Part shown: positions 1-10,686 of the stretch, piece by piece
Layout: each line of letters opens with the position of its first letter
Position numbering within the stretch: position 1 is the first letter of the stretch
DNA from: Pseudomonadales bacterium
GTDB lineage: Bacteria > Pseudomonadota > Gammaproteobacteria > Pseudomonadales > JAHRWD01
NCBI GenBank assembly: GCA_029210125.1
Contig: JARGPR010000011.1
Span: 23,968-87,967, forward strand
DNA: 64,000 bases
Direction of reading: 5' to 3'
Notes under the pieces: model-generated
Database searches by the model: none
Told to the model about the DNA's origin: nothing
The model's input: only the letters and a program-made list of their open reading frames with translations
Made by a program: the position numbers and the translations under genes

Positions 1-1076
1 GCATGGTGATCGGTACGACAGGCTACGGTTTTTCAGACCATCTAACGAGCGCGAGTCACACAACACCGGATGCCATCGATATCCAAAAAATGCTGGCCTG
101 GGGGCTGGAGCAGAACGCATCAATGGTTTCGATGGAGGTTTCATCCCACGGATTGGAGCAGGAACGCTTATCGGGTATTCAGGTAAATACCGCCTTGTTT
201 ACAAATTTGACCAGAGATCATCTCGACTACCACGGTTCGATGAAATCCTACGGTGACGCTAAGCGAAAGTTATTTGATTTACCTGGCTTAAGCCACGCCG
301 TTATAAATTTCGATGATTCGTTTGGTCGAAACTTGTTGGCCAATATGCCGAGCTCGGTGCGCAGTTATAGCTACAGCCTTGATTCAGCGGCCGCAGATTT
401 GTATGCGGAAAAAATAGATGCCGGATCAGGAGTTTGTGCCGATATCAAAACCCCATGGGGCGATGGACAAATAAAATCTACCCTGCTGGGGGATTTTAAT
501 TTGTCCAACTTGCTGGCAGCGACGGCTGCACTTTGTATATCTGGATTAACACTTGAAAAAGTATTGCTGGGTATCGAAACCTTGACGCCTGTTGAAGGTC
601 GGATGGAACCCTTTGGTGGTGAATTACAGCCGAACGTAATTATTGATTTTGCGCATACACCGGATGCGCTGGAAAAGGCACTCACGCAACTAAAGCAGGT
701 CTGCGATGGCAAATTGATCTGTGTATTTGGTTGCGGTGGTGACCGGGATAACGGAAAAAGAGCGATGATGGGTTCGATTGCCGACAGCCTTTGTGATCAT
801 CTTATTTTGACGGATGACAATCCGCGCAGTGAAAACCCGAAAGATATTACTGACCAGATCGCGGATGGTTTCAAAGGCTTTGCAAGCCACGAAGTCATTC
901 ATGACCGTTACCATGCCATTGAACATGCGATCAACGGAGCGGGTCCACAGGACTACATTTTGATCGCTGGCAAAGGTCATGAACAAACCCAGGAATACGC
1001 ATCTTCTTCGAACCATTTTTGTGATCGAGAAGTAGTATCGAAGATTCTAAATGGGAGTGTTAACTGTGATGAATAG
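1..1076 (+). CDS. murE: UDP-MurNAc-tripeptide synthetase MurE (5'-truncated by window edge)
   Basis: Cytoplasmic Mur ligase that adds the third stem-peptide residue to UDP-MurNAc-L-Ala-D-Glu. Only the C-terminal ~358 residues are in the window; the frame runs in from the left edge, so the ATG at base 3 is not the real start. Visible family signs are EVSSHGLEQERL, the segment FTNLTRDHLDYHG followed by AKRKLF (the Lys that is carbamoylated in this family), and DNPRSENP near residue 275. The DNPR signature marks meso-diaminopimelate-adding enzymes, so a Gram-negative DAP-type wall is expected. The gene ends inside the start of murF, typical of translational coupling in the dcw cluster. Confidence 0.96.
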   Translation, partial: MVIGTTGYGFSDHLTSASHTTPDAIDIQKMLAWGLEQNASMVSMEVSSHGLEQERLSGIQVNTALFTNLTRDHLDYHGSMKSYGDAKRKLFDLPGLSHAVINFDDSFGRNLLANMPSSVRSYSYSLDSAAADLYAEKIDAGSGVCADIKTPWGDGQIKSTLLGDFNLSNLLAATAALCISGLTLEKVLLGIETLTPVEGRMEPFGGELQPNVIIDFAHTPDALEKALTQLKQVCDGKLICVFGCGGDRDNGKRAMMGSIADSLCDHLILTDDNPRSENPKDITDQIADGFKGFASHEVIHDRYHAIEHAINGAGPQDYILIAGKGHEQTQEYASSSNHFCDREVVSKILNGSVNCDE

Positions 1077-2508
1077 CATGCAGTTATCGCAAATTGCAGG
1101 GAGCCTGGCCGCTCAAGTATCAGGCGGCGATGCGGTTTTTGATTCGGTCAGCATTGATAGTCGAACGCTGCAATCCGGGCAACTCTATATCGCTTTACAT
1201 GGTGAGAATTTTAATGGCCATGATTTTGCGGAACAGGCCTACGAAGCTGGCGCAGCAGCACTGCTGGTTTCCGAGTCCGTGTCGGATGCAATTCCCGCTT
1301 CTTTCCCGAAACTTGAAGTTGAAGATACCCGAATAGCACTAGGGCAATTAGCCAGGTTGAACCGTGAATCCAGTCGAGCCAGGCTGGTGGCGGTTACCGG
1401 TAGTAGTGGCAAAACAACCGTTAAAGAAATGCTGCATTCAATACTTTCCGAAATGGGAAATACCCTCGCTACAAAGGGAAATTTTAATAACGAAATTGGT
1501 GTTCCGCTTACCCTGCTTCGGCTAACTGATGAACATCAATATGGCGTAATTGAACTGGGTGCCAGTGCCGGTGGTGAAATTGGTTATCTGGTTTCTCTTG
1601 TTGAACCTGAAGTAGCGATTATCACAAATGTTGCTCGCGCTCATTTAAGTGGCTTTGGTCGCTTGTCCGATGTCGCAAACGCCAAGGGCGAGATATTGAC
1701 CGATATTACTCCAGGGGGCACTGCGGTACTCAATGCCGATGATGAATTCTATATACAGTGGAGACTTAAAGCATTGTCTGAGGGCAGTTCAGTAGTTGCT
1801 TTCAGCACTGATCCAACAAAAATAAATACCCATGTGGATTTTTATTGCGCTGATATTGATACCCAAAACCCGACACACTCGAATTTTGCATTAGTGACAC
1901 CGATAGGCGAAATTAATCTAAGCCTCGCACTGCCCGGCCAGCATAACCTTGGTAATGCACTAGCTGCTGCGGCAGCGGCAATGGCGATGGGAGCAAGTAT
2001 TGAACAGGTGAAAACCGGACTAGAAAAAATGAAACCGGTGCCAGGGAGGATGACTCCCTATGCAGGGCTAAAAGGGTGTTCAGTCATTGACGATAGTTAC
2101 AATGCTAACCCCGGTTCGGTAACCGCCGCAATTAATACCCTGGCAAAGTATCCAGGTAGACGTATTTTGGTTTTGGGTGATATGGGTGAGTTGGGCGAAC
2201 AGTCCCAGGCACTTCATCGTGAGATGGGCCGCATAGCAGCGCAAAACAAAATTGATGCATTGTTTACGCTCGGAGAAAAAAGCGCCGAAGCCTACGCGGA
2301 ATATGTTGGTAGTTATTTGGGTACAGGTGGAGTATTTGATAGCCGTGAAAAATTAGTGGACGCCCTACAATCAAAATTAAATGAAAAAACAACAGTATTG
2401 ATTAAAGGTTCTAGAAGTTCTCATATGGAAAAAGTGGTTGAAGCGCTACGGCAAGTTACGCAAGGAAATACGGCAGGATCAAACGAACTTGGGCTGGAGG
2501 TGAGTTAA
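1069..2508 (+). CDS. murF: UDP-MurNAc-tripeptide:D-Ala-D-Ala ligase MurF
   Basis: Adds the D-Ala-D-Ala dipeptide to UDP-MurNAc-tripeptide, the last cytoplasmic ligation before the lipid stage. It has the three-domain Mur ligase layout: N-terminal UDP-binding domain ([16 protein letters not shown]), ATP loop [13 protein letters not shown] near residue 116, and a C-terminal domain with [10 protein letters not shown] and [10 protein letters not shown] place the start at ATG 1069, which overlaps the murE stop and has GGGAG about 11 bases upstream; an in-frame ATG at 1051 and one at 1078 are alternatives. The stop overlaps the mraY start as TAATG, so translation is probably coupled. Confidence 0.96.
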   Translation: MNSMQLSQIAGSLAAQVSGGDAVFDSVSIDSRTLQSGQLYIALHGENFNGHDFAEQAYEAGAAALLVSESVSDAIPASFPKLEVEDTRIALGQLARLNRESSRARLVAVTGSSGKTTVKEMLHSILSEMGNTLATKGNFNNEIGVPLTLLRLTDEHQYGVIELGASAGGEIGYLVSLVEPEVAIITNVARAHLSGFGRLSDVANAKGEILTDITPGGTAVLNADDEFYIQWRLKALSEGSSVVAFSTDPTKINTHVDFYCADIDTQNPTHSNFALVTPIGEINLSLALPGQHNLGNALAAAAAAMAMGASIEQVKTGLEKMKPVPGRMTPYAGLKGCSVIDDSYNANPGSVTAAINTLAKYPGRRILVLGDMGELGEQSQALHREMGRIAAQNKIDALFTLGEKSAEAYAEYVGSYLGTGGVFDSREKLVDALQSKLNEKTTVLIKGSRSSHMEKVVEALRQVTQGNTAGSNELGLEVS

Positions 2509-3590
2509 TGTTATTGCTGCTTGCCGAATATTTAAGTCAGTACGAAAGTGCATTTACAGTATTTCGGTATTTAACCCTGCGTGGAATTCTTGGTGTGCTA
2601 ACAGCACTGGCGATTTCGTTACAAATTGGCCCAGCCATGATTAAACGCCTACAGGCCAATCAAATTGGCCAGACCATTCGGGAAGATGGCCCCCAAAGTC
2701 ACCTGAGTAAAGCAGGCACTCCTACTATGGGCGGTGCGCTTATTCTGGTAGCGATTGTAATCAGCACTCTGTTGTGGGGCGATCTGACTAATCACTATAT
2801 TTGGGTTGTGTTGTCCGTAACAACTGGAGTCGGTGTAGTTGGCTGGGTGGATGATTATCGCAAAGTGGTAGAAAAAAATTCCAAAGGCCTCTCGGCAAAA
2901 TGGAAACTTATCTGGCAATCTTTGATCGCTGTGGCTGCTGGGTGCTATTTGTATAGCTGCGCCCAAACTGCAGCCGAGACACAACTGATCGTACCCTTTT
3001 TTAAAGATGTGGCGATAAATCTCGGGCCGGCTTTTATTGTCATGACCTATTTCGTGATTGTTGGAACCAGCAATGCGGTCAACCTCACCGACGGTTTGGA
3101 TGGTCTCGCGATTCTTCCGACCGTAATGGTGGGTGGTGCGCTGGGTATTGTCGCGTACTTAAGTGGCCACGCAAATTTCTCTGAGTATCTACATATTCCC
3201 CATATTCCTGGAGCGGGTGAGCTACTTATTATTTCCGGCGCAATTGCAGGAGCCGGTCTTGGTTTTTTATGGTTTAACACATACCCCGCTCAGGTATTTA
3301 TGGGTGATGTGGGCGCATTAGCCCTTGGTGCAGCGCTTGGTGCGATCGCAATCATTATTCGTCAGGAGATTTTATTATTCATCATGGGCGGTGTATTTGT
3401 GATGGAGACAGTGTCAGTTATATTGCAGGTCGCCTCATTCAAAATGACAGGAAAACGGATTTTTAGAATGGCGCCACTACATCATCATTACGAACTAAAA
3501 GGTTGGCCTGAACCAAGGGTGATTGTGCGATTTTGGATCATTACCGTAATGCTGGTTCTATTTGGGTTGGCAACCCTAAAATTGAGATAA
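2508..3590 (+). CDS. mraY: Phospho-MurNAc-pentapeptide transferase MraY
   Basis: Integral inner-membrane enzyme that transfers phospho-MurNAc-pentapeptide from UDP to undecaprenyl phosphate, forming lipid I. The protein is 360 residues, the usual family length, with about ten hydrophobic segments. Family motifs visible are GTPTMGG with the following membrane segment, WVDDYRKV (catalytic Asp pair region), [13 protein letters not shown] and [14 protein letters not shown] near the C-terminus. The start overlaps the murF stop and has GGAGG ideally spaced upstream. It sits between murF and murD as in E. coli and Pseudomonas. Confidence 0.97.
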   Translation: MLLLLAEYLSQYESAFTVFRYLTLRGILGVLTALAISLQIGPAMIKRLQANQIGQTIREDGPQSHLSKAGTPTMGGALILVAIVISTLLWGDLTNHYIWVVLSVTTGVGVVGWVDDYRKVVEKNSKGLSAKWKLIWQSLIAVAAGCYLYSCAQTAAETQLIVPFFKDVAINLGPAFIVMTYFVIVGTSNAVNLTDGLDGLAILPTVMVGGALGIVAYLSGHANFSEYLHIPHIPGAGELLIISGAIAGAGLGFLWFNTYPAQVFMGDVGALALGAALGAIAIIIRQEILLFIMGGVFVMETVSVILQVASFKMTGKRIFRMAPLHHHYELKGWPEPRVIVRFWIITVMLVLFGLATLKLR

Positions 3591-3604
3591 CGAATTTATT
3601 ATTC

Positions 3605-4981
3605 ATGAGGCAAAACCACGACCAAAAAATCGATACCCCCTGGCTGATAGTAGGTCTAGGGGTGAGTGGATATTCTTGTGTGAAATATCTCAGCAAAATC
3701 GCGGCGAATTTTACGGTTGTGGATAGTCGCGAAAATCCACCTATGTTGGAGAAACTCAAAACTGAATTTCCAGAAGTGAACTACCTGACCAATATCGACC
3801 TGTTTTCTGACCGGGTAAATGTGGATCGAGTAGAGAATCTGGTGATAAGCCCAGGTATTTCGTCCGACAATCGGATTGCGAATGCGGTGATTCAAAATGG
3901 AGGCAGAATCCTGGGTGACATTGAACTGTTTTCGAAAGCGGTGAACGCTCCAATCGTCGCGATTACCGGTTCAAATGCTAAAACCACCGTAACTACATTG
4001 GTGGGAGAGATGGCCAAAGAGGCCAATATATCGGTTGGGGTGGGTGGCAATATTGGGACCCCGGTTCTTGATTTGTTGGAACAGGGCCAGCAAGAGTTAT
4101 ATGTGCTTGAGCTGTCGAGTTTTCAACTGGAAACTACCGAAAAACTAAATGCTAGCGTCGCAACCATATTGAATTTAAGTGACGACCATATGGATCGTTA
4201 CATTGATTTTGAAGCCTACAAAAAAGCCAAGCAAAAAGTTTTTTCAGGTTGCTCGGCTCTTGTGATTAATCGGCATCAACCTGATTTGGTTTCGGCGCCT
4301 AACCGAAACAAAAAATCGATCAGCTTTGGTTTGGATGCACCGGGCAAACGACAACTAGGGTTAGTAAATAAGCATGATGGGCGCTATATCGCCTTTGAAG
4401 ATCAGCTATTGATCAATACCAAAGAACTGTTGATTGAAGGTGAGCATAATCTTTTGAACGCAATGGCCGCTATTGCTCTTGGGATATTTGTTGAAATTCC
4501 GATGACAAAAATGATCAGCTGCCTCAAAAGATTCAGAGGCCTTGCGCATCGCTGTGAATGGGTAGCGACGATAAACGAGATACGATTTTACAATGATTCC
4601 AAAGCGACCAACGTCGGCGCCTGTATTGCTGCTCTGGAAGGGTTGGGAAAAAATCAAGCGGGGAAAATTCTACTGATTGCAGGGGGTGATGGTAAAGGAA
4701 GCGACTTTTTACCCCTTGTTGAACCCGTAAAGAACTACGTATCGAAATTGTTCCTGTTTGGCCGTGATGCTAAAAAATTACAAACAGATTTAAAGGGCGT
4801 AACCGTTACCTTTTTGGTAGAAGATCTTGCCGAGGCGGTTGAGCAAGCGTGGCATTACGCTGAGCCAAAAGATCAAATATTGTTATCCCCCGCTTGTGCT
4901 AGTTTGGATATGTTTGAAAACTATCAGCAGCGCGGTGACCAATTCAAAGCATTGGTAAGTCAGATAGAGGAAGCTGCTTGA
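3605..4981 (+). CDS. murD: UDP-MurNAc-L-Ala:D-Glu ligase MurD
   Basis: Adds D-glutamate to UDP-MurNAc-L-Ala in the cytoplasm. The N-terminus carries a Rossmann-like UDP site (LIVGLGVSGYSCVKYL), the ATP loop is ITGSNAKTTVTTLVGEMA, and the C-terminal domain has HRCEWV, NDSKATNVGA and SPACASLDMF. The loop reads NAK rather than the E. coli NGK; as I recall, Pseudomonas MurD also has Ala here, so I do not read it as a defect. I chose ATG 3605, just after the mraY stop; the frame is open upstream to 3533, but that would overlap mraY by about 58 bases with no advantage. Product about 458 residues. Confidence 0.95.
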   Translation: MRQNHDQKIDTPWLIVGLGVSGYSCVKYLSKIAANFTVVDSRENPPMLEKLKTEFPEVNYLTNIDLFSDRVNVDRVENLVISPGISSDNRIANAVIQNGGRILGDIELFSKAVNAPIVAITGSNAKTTVTTLVGEMAKEANISVGVGGNIGTPVLDLLEQGQQELYVLELSSFQLETTEKLNASVATILNLSDDHMDRYIDFEAYKKAKQKVFSGCSALVINRHQPDLVSAPNRNKKSISFGLDAPGKRQLGLVNKHDGRYIAFEDQLLINTKELLIEGEHNLLNAMAAIALGIFVEIPMTKMISCLKRFRGLAHRCEWVATINEIRFYNDSKATNVGACIAALEGLGKNQAGKILLIAGGDGKGSDFLPLVEPVKNYVSKLFLFGRDAKKLQTDLKGVTVTFLVEDLAEAVEQAWHYAEPKDQILLSPACASLDMFENYQQRGDQFKALVSQIEEAA

Positions 4982-4982
4982 T

Positions 4983-6230
4983 ATGAGCCCTGCACGCACC
5001 AGCATATTACCAAATTCTGGAGCTGGCCTGGACCTATGGCTATTGGTGATGGTATGCAGTTTGTTGGCATTAGGATTGGTGATGGTAGCTTCTTCTACTA
5101 TTGATATCAGCGCTGCGGCTTCACACGGGCAACCATTTTTTTATCTTAAAAATCACCTTGTTAAAGTAGTTATGGGGGTAGTTGCTGGCGCAATTATTTT
5201 TATGATACCCACCGTGTTTTGGCAGAAAACCAGCGGCTATTGGTTAGCCTTTTGTTTTGTATTACTGGTGCTGGTGCTCATTCCCGGTATTGGAAAAAAC
5301 GTAAACGGAAGTACACGTTGGATACGTCTGGGTTTTCTAAATCTGCAGGCTTCGGAGCTGGTCAAAGTTTTTATGGTGGTTTATGTCGCCGGTTACCTGG
5401 TGCGCCACGGTCATAATGTAAAAGAGTACTGGAGTGGCTTTTTAAAACCAATGGTATTGCTGGGGTTTATTGGCTGGTTGTTATTAATGGAGCCTGATTT
5501 CGGTGGTTTGGTGGTTTTATTTAGCGTCATTATGGGCATGTTATTTTTGGCAGGGATGAAATTTTACCGCTTTATACTGCTAATACTGGGCAGCTTGAGT
5601 CTTGGTGGATTGTTAGCTGTTTTACAGCCCTATCGCGTAGATAGACTTACCGCATACCGAAACCCATGGGCTGATGAAAATGATACTGGTTATCAATTGG
5701 TTCAGGCACTCGCTGCTTTTGGTAGAGGTGGAATCCATCCTTGGGGCGTTGGATTGGGCAATAGTGTTCAGAAACAGGCTCACCTACCCGAAGCGCATAC
5801 TGATTTCATTGTTGCGATTATTGGAGAAGAGTTAGGTTTTATTGGGGTTGCAGTGTTACTTGCACTGTTTAGTGTATTGGTATTTCGCTGCTTTCAGTTA
5901 GGTTATCAGGCGGAGAAACGCGGCTGGTTGTTCCACTCTTACTTGCTGTATGGAGTGGCGCTACTAATTGCCATTCAGTCATTGGTAAATGTTGGCGTAA
6001 ATATCGGCCTTTTGCCGACCAAAGGTTTAACCCTGCCTTTTGTAAGCTACGGTGGAAGCAGCCTATTGGCTAACTGCGTATTGATGGGGTTAGCGTTACG
6101 AATTAGTTATGAATTGCGATCACCAGTGGTTGAACGCAAGAAATCAAAGGTAAAACCCAAAAGAAAAGCCAAAGCTAAATTGAAGGGAAAATCGAAGTCA
6201 ACGTTAACGTCAAAGCAGGTAACGGCGTAG
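4983..6230 (+). CDS. ftsW: Septal peptidoglycan glycosyltransferase FtsW (SEDS family)
   Basis: Polytopic inner-membrane SEDS protein that polymerises lipid II into septal glycan strands together with the class B PBP FtsI (ftsI would lie left of the window). About ten hydrophobic segments are visible. SEDS signatures include KNVNGSTRWI, EPDFGGLVV, GYQLVQALAAFGRGG, LPEAHTDFI and KGLTLPFVSYGGSSLL. The start lies two bases after the murD stop, with GAGGAAG upstream. The last ~40 residues form a cytoplasmic tail very rich in Lys and Arg, longer and more basic than the short FtsW tails I know. murG follows after five bases. Confidence 0.95.
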   Translation: MSPARTSILPNSGAGLDLWLLVMVCSLLALGLVMVASSTIDISAAASHGQPFFYLKNHLVKVVMGVVAGAIIFMIPTVFWQKTSGYWLAFCFVLLVLVLIPGIGKNVNGSTRWIRLGFLNLQASELVKVFMVVYVAGYLVRHGHNVKEYWSGFLKPMVLLGFIGWLLLMEPDFGGLVVLFSVIMGMLFLAGMKFYRFILLILGSLSLGGLLAVLQPYRVDRLTAYRNPWADENDTGYQLVQALAAFGRGGIHPWGVGLGNSVQKQAHLPEAHTDFIVAIIGEELGFIGVAVLLALFSVLVFRCFQLGYQAEKRGWLFHSYLLYGVALLIAIQSLVNVGVNIGLLPTKGLTLPFVSYGGSSLLANCVLMGLALRISYELRSPVVERKKSKVKPKRKAKAKLKGKSKSTLTSKQVTA

Positions 6231-6235
6231 TTTTA

Positions 6236-7333
6236 ATGAATCAACCCGAAAACAAAAAGTTCTTGTTGATGGCTGGTGGCACGGGTGGTCACTTATTCCC
6301 TGCATTAGCCTTGGCTCGTGAGCTGCAATCCGATGGTTTTTTGGTTGAGTGGATTGGTTCCGAAGATGGTTTCGAGGGGCGGTATGTTATGGCTGAAAAT
6401 ATTCCTCTTCACAATATTTCAATTAAAGGATTGCGGGGCAAAGGGGTCTTAAGTTGGATGAAAGCGCCCCTGAAAATAATTCGCGCGATCATGCAGGCAA
6501 AAAAAATTATTCAAACCTCAAAACCAGATTGTGTAATCGGCATGGGTGGTTTTGCCGCGGGACCAGGTGGCATTGCCGCATGGCTGTTGGGTAAACCCTT
6601 AGTGATACATGAGCAAAATGCCGTGGCGGGTTTGACGAACCGAATATTATTCAAGTTCTCAAACCGGGTGTTGCAGGCATTTCCTGATGCCTTTGGAATA
6701 AAGCATAGCAAGTTGAGGGTTACGGGTAACCCGGTTAGAAAGGAGCTTAGTGAAATTTTGGAGTATGGGGATAGGAAATCACCCATCGCAAAAGGACAAC
6801 CAATACATCTCTTGATACTCGGTGGAAGTCAGGGAGCAGCAGCCATAAACGAGGTGGTAGGTCCAGCAATAGTAGAGATGAAAGTTTCACCGAGACCAGT
6901 GATCTGGCATCAGGCGGGAAAAGGTAAAGACCAGGTTACTCGTGAGCTCTATACCGAATTGGGAGTGGAGGCCAAGGTTGAGGATTTTATCGATGACATG
7001 GCCGCAGCCTATGCATGGGCCGATTTGGTAATCTGCAGAGCGGGCGCACTTACCGTAGCGGAACTGGCTGCAGTAGGGGTGGGGGCTATTTTAATACCCT
7101 ACCCGCAGGCCGTTGATGATCACCAAACTAAAAATGCAGGTTTTTTAAAGTCTGCGGATGCTGCGCTGATTATTCAGCAAAATGATCTGAACAAAGAACA
7201 ATTGGCTAGTTTTATTGATGGATTTAGTTCTAATCCAGAGCAGCTAAAAGAGATGGCGCAAAAAGCGCGTAGTGTTGCGATACCCGATGCTGTAAATCAG
7301 GTCGCAAACTATTGTAAAGAGCTCGTGCATTAA
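6236..7333 (+). CDS. murG: Lipid II synthase MurG
   Basis: Membrane-associated GT-B glycosyltransferase that adds GlcNAc from UDP-GlcNAc to lipid I on the cytoplasmic face. The N-terminal GGTGGHLFPALALA motif is at residues 14-27. Two further Gly-rich and catalytic stretches are GMGGFAAGPGG and LGGSQGAAAIN, and the donor-site segment is CRAGALTVAELAAVGVGAILIPYP followed by DHQTKNA. At 365 residues it has normal length. The start is five bases after ftsW, so it is part of the same transcription unit. Confidence 0.96.
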   Translation: MNQPENKKFLLMAGGTGGHLFPALALARELQSDGFLVEWIGSEDGFEGRYVMAENIPLHNISIKGLRGKGVLSWMKAPLKIIRAIMQAKKIIQTSKPDCVIGMGGFAAGPGGIAAWLLGKPLVIHEQNAVAGLTNRILFKFSNRVLQAFPDAFGIKHSKLRVTGNPVRKELSEILEYGDRKSPIAKGQPIHLLILGGSQGAAAINEVVGPAIVEMKVSPRPVIWHQAGKGKDQVTRELYTELGVEAKVEDFIDDMAAAYAWADLVICRAGALTVAELAAVGVGAILIPYPQAVDDHQTKNAGFLKSADAALIIQQNDLNKEQLASFIDGFSSNPEQLKEMAQKARSVAIPDAVNQVANYCKELVH

Positions 7334-7432
7334 GTCACATGGGCCTGGTAATAAAACTCGAAAGAAAAAGTGTCGTCCAACATTAGACGCCAAAAATTAT
7401 TTGATTCACTAAATAAAGAAGTTAGCAATTTT

Positions 7433-8863
7433 ATGCAAAACCGAATACACCCCATTCCAGAAATGAGAAGAATTCAACGTATCCATTTTATTGGCATTGG
7501 TGGTGCGGGTATGTGCGGTATTGCAGAGGTGTTACTAAACCAGGGTTATAAGATTCGTGGTTCTGACATACAGGAAAATGCGGCAACCAAGCGTTTAAGT
7601 GAACTTGGCGCGGAAATAAAAATTGGCCATAAAAAAGAAAACGTCAAAGGGGTTGATGTGGTGGTACGATCTACTGCAATAGCCGAAACAAACCCTGAAA
7701 TAGTTGCTGCAATCAAAGCGCGTACTCCTCTGGTTGCTCGCGCAGAGATGTTAGCCGAGTTGATGCGCTATCGGCACGGTATTGCAGTAGCGGGTACCCA
7801 TGGAAAAACCACCACCACCAGTTTATTGGCTTCGATATTTCTGGAGGGAGAGCGCGATCCGACCTACGTAATTGGCGGACTACTTACGAGTGCTGCGACC
7901 AATGCCAAACTGGGAGAAAGCCGTTATCTGATTGCGGAGGCCGATGAAAGCGATGCCTCTTTTTTGCACCTCCAGCCGATGGTATCGATTGTTACCAATA
8001 TTGATATGGATCACATGCCTACCTATCAAGGGGATTTTGAGCAATTAAAAAGTACCTTCGTAGACTTTATTCACAATTTGCCTTTTTACGGATTAGTAGT
8101 CGCTTGTATCGATGATGAAACCGTTCGAGAACTGCTGCCCAGGTTTGGTCGCCCAATCGTTACCTATGGATTTTCTGAAGATGCAGATTACCGTGCGACT
8201 GAAGTAGTTCAGGTGGCGAATAGAATATCTGCCCTGATAGAGCGCCCGGGGAATAAGAAAGGCCTTGAAATCGATCTAAACATGCCTGGCCGTCATAACA
8301 TTTTGAATGCCCTTGCCGCGATTGCAGTTTCCACTGACGAAGGGGTTTCTGATCGAGCAATCATTGCAGGGCTAAAACAGTTTGAAGGTGTTAAACGTCG
8401 ATTCCAAATTAATAATCTGGAGTATAAGAATACACGAATAATGCTTGTTGATGATTATGGACATCACCCGAATGAGGTAGCTGCGACCATTCAGGCGGTC
8501 AGGGATGGCTGGAAAGAAACACGATTGGTTATGATTTTTCAACCTCATCGCTATAGCCGCACTCGAGATCTTTACGATGATTTTGTACGTGTACTGTCAC
8601 AGGTTGATCTACTCATATTGTTGGATGTATATCCAGCGGGTGAAAAGCATATTCCCGGCTTCGATAGCCGCAGTTTAAGCCAAAGCATTCGTCAACGTGG
8701 TGAACTTGACCCTATTTATGTTCAGTCGCTAGATGAGGCCGTTACGACCCTGGAAAACATTCATGCAGACGGAGATATTGTTTTGGTTCAGGGGGCTGGA
8801 AACGTAAACCAGGTTTCCAACAAAATTCTTGAGAAATACCAGGGTGGTTTGGTCGATGGTTAA
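7433..8863 (+). CDS. murC: UDP-MurNAc:L-Ala ligase MurC
   Basis: First Mur ligase; it adds L-Ala to UDP-MurNAc. Motifs seen are [17 protein letters not shown] (UDP site), [14 protein letters not shown] (ATP loop), [30 protein letters not shown] and [11 protein letters not shown], in the family order. The frame is open back to a GTG at 7370. I prefer ATG 7433 because it gives the usual short leader before the MRRI segment; neither start has a strong ribosome site, so the choice is uncertain and the longer form would have 21 extra residues. The stop overlaps the start of ddlB. Confidence 0.95.
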   Translation: MQNRIHPIPEMRRIQRIHFIGIGGAGMCGIAEVLLNQGYKIRGSDIQENAATKRLSELGAEIKIGHKKENVKGVDVVVRSTAIAETNPEIVAAIKARTPLVARAEMLAELMRYRHGIAVAGTHGKTTTTSLLASIFLEGERDPTYVIGGLLTSAATNAKLGESRYLIAEADESDASFLHLQPMVSIVTNIDMDHMPTYQGDFEQLKSTFVDFIHNLPFYGLVVACIDDETVRELLPRFGRPIVTYGFSEDADYRATEVVQVANRISALIERPGNKKGLEIDLNMPGRHNILNALAAIAVSTDEGVSDRAIIAGLKQFEGVKRRFQINNLEYKNTRIMLVDDYGHHPNEVAATIQAVRDGWKETRLVMIFQPHRYSRTRDLYDDFVRVLSQVDLLILLDVYPAGEKHIPGFDSRSLSQSIRQRGELDPIYVQSLDEAVTTLENIHADGDIVLVQGAGNVNQVSNKILEKYQGGLVDG

Positions 8864-9797
8864 CGTTGCACCGTCATCCATTAGGCCTCAGGAATTTGGT
8901 CGCGTTGCTGTTGTGATGGGTGGAAAGTCTGCTGAGCGAGAGATCTCCCTGAAAACGGGTAAGGCAGTGCTTGAGGCGTTGCTGAGTGAAGGAATTGATA
9001 CGGTTGAGATGGAACCCGGTCCAACATTTATTGAGCAGTTAAAGCAGAGGGAAATTGATCGGGTATTTATTGCCTTACATGGCCCCGGAGGTGAGGACGG
9101 AACGATACAGGGGGCTCTAGAGCTCGCCGGTATTCCCTATACAGGCAGTGGTGTAATGGCGTCCGCGATTGCGATGGATAAGGCCAAAAGTAAATTGATA
9201 TGGCAGGCTCTAAATATTGCTACACCGAGTTTCCAGTTACTACACGAGCATGAAGAGGCTCGTCAAAACTGGCAGCTTAAAGTTCAATATCCACTGGCTG
9301 TAAAACCTGTTTCTGAAGGTTCCAGTATTGGTATTTATAAGGTTAACAACGAACTAGAGCTAAAAAACGGCCTCGCAGGTGCACGGAGATTTGGTGAGAC
9401 TGTCCTTATTGAGCAATGGGTGGAAGGCGATGAGTACACGGTTGCAATACTAAAAGACCAGGCTCTGCCAGCGATTGGTATGAGTACAACCCATGAGTTT
9501 TTTGATTTTGATGCAAAGTATCAAGATGACGATACAGAATACAGCTGTCCCTGTGGTCTTACAGAACAGCAGGAAAAACAGATGGCAGAATTATCCCTAG
9601 CGGCTTTTCGTACTCTCGATTGTACTGGTTGGGGCCGCGTCGATTTGATACGTGATACACAGGGCAAGTTTTGGGTAATTGAAGTAAATACAGTTCCGGG
9701 AATGACCGACCATAGTTTGGTGCCGATGGCCGCTGCCGCAGCGGGCATTCAGTATTCAAAACTGGTGTTAGAAATCTTGGCGAGTAGTTTTAACTAA
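8856..9797 (+). CDS. ddlB: D-alanine--D-alanine ligase DdlB
   Basis: Cytoplasmic ATP-grasp enzyme that makes the D-Ala-D-Ala dipeptide used by MurF. Motifs seen are [17 protein letters not shown] at the N-terminus, [36 protein letters not shown] (ATP-grasp loop), and the Mg site in [18 protein letters not shown] near the C-terminus. I start at ATG 8856, which overlaps the murC stop and has AGGGTGG upstream. An in-frame TTG at 8829 would lie deeper inside murC. The product of 313 residues is of normal DdlB size. Confidence 0.95.
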   Translation: MVNVAPSSIRPQEFGRVAVVMGGKSAEREISLKTGKAVLEALLSEGIDTVEMEPGPTFIEQLKQREIDRVFIALHGPGGEDGTIQGALELAGIPYTGSGVMASAIAMDKAKSKLIWQALNIATPSFQLLHEHEEARQNWQLKVQYPLAVKPVSEGSSIGIYKVNNELELKNGLAGARRFGETVLIEQWVEGDEYTVAILKDQALPAIGMSTTHEFFDFDAKYQDDDTEYSCPCGLTEQQEKQMAELSLAAFRTLDCTGWGRVDLIRDTQGKFWVIEVNTVPGMTDHSLVPMAAAAAGIQYSKLVLEILASSFN

Positions 9798-9798
9798 C

Positions 9799-10686
9799 AT
9801 GGAAGCGGGTGCGTTCAGCAATTATTCGCGTTCGACGAAAAGAGGTAATAAAAACCGTTCAGAGAATAGTTCAGAACGGAAAAAAAATCGAATTAGTGGG
9901 GCCAGTACAAAGATTCAGTCTGTAAGTTGGTCATCCAAATTACGGGTGGTTTTTTGGTTGGTAGGAGGGTTATATCGACTACTGATATTAACGCTCTTTG
10001 TACTGATTGCACTGTTTGTTTATGACCACCGAGCCGTTGTAAATGATTTTTTCAACCAGCCAGTTGCTGCTATTTCGGTGGGTGGTGATACCAATAATAT
10101 CGACCGATCAAAGCTTCAGTTGGTTTTGTCGAGTATGGCTAAACAACGTTTTTTTGAGTTGGACGTCGATGGTATTGCTCGGAGGATTCGACAAATGCCC
10201 TGGGTACAGGATGTTCAGGTTAGAAAGCAGTGGCCGGATCGAATAAGTGTAACGCTGACAGAACGGGTGCCTGTTGCTCGTTGGGGAACGAATGCATTGG
10301 TAGATGAATATGGTCAAGTATTTTCCGTCGATGGAAGGCTAGACAAATTTTCAAGTTTGCCGATTCTACAATCGGCGGAGCAACAGGACTCAGCACTAGT
10401 AAAAAAATTCCAGATGATTTTTGAAAAATTTAATAGATCAAATCTTAAGATCGAACGGATGATTAGAACCAAGGCTGATAGCTGGTCAATAAAATTAGTA
10501 GATGGCCCAATGGTGATACTAGGTAAACAACAGTTTGATCTTCGGGTTGCACGTTTTTTTGTACTTTGGAAAACACTCAAGCCTGAGCAGATCAAGAGAA
10601 TTTCTACGATGGATTTTCGATACAGCAATGGCGTTGCCGTTTCGAAAAGGCGTGACCAAAAATATGCGCACGGAGTATATCGATAA
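9799..10686 (+). CDS. ftsQ: Cell division protein FtsQ
   Basis: Bitopic divisome protein that links early and late division proteins (FtsQLB complex). The first ~45 residues are a Ser/Asn/Lys/Arg-rich cytoplasmic tail, followed by one membrane segment (about residues 50-75), then a periplasmic POTRA domain (AAISVGGDTNNIDRSKLQ through the segment RRIRQMPWVQDVQVRKQWP) and the FtsQ beta domain (VTLTERVPVARW, DEYGQVF). Identity is supported by this architecture and by its place between ddlB and ftsA. The stop overlaps ftsA as TAATG. The ribosome site is weak; ATG 9799 is the only start that keeps the gene clear of ddlB. Confidence 0.92.
   Translation: MEAGAFSNYSRSTKRGNKNRSENSSERKKNRISGASTKIQSVSWSSKLRVVFWLVGGLYRLLILTLFVLIALFVYDHRAVVNDFFNQPVAAISVGGDTNNIDRSKLQLVLSSMAKQRFFELDVDGIARRIRQMPWVQDVQVRKQWPDRISVTLTERVPVARWGTNALVDEYGQVFSVDGRLDKFSSLPILQSAEQQDSALVKKFQMIFEKFNRSNLKIERMIRTKADSWSIKLVDGPMVILGKQQFDLRVARFFVLWKTLKPEQIKRISTMDFRYSNGVAVSKRRDQKYAHGVYR

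Noticed and set aside
3964..3990. MurD ATP loop with Ala in place of Gly (NAK)
   Set aside because: Looked like a damaged P-loop, but Pseudomonas MurD, as I recall it, has the same residue, and all other motifs are intact.
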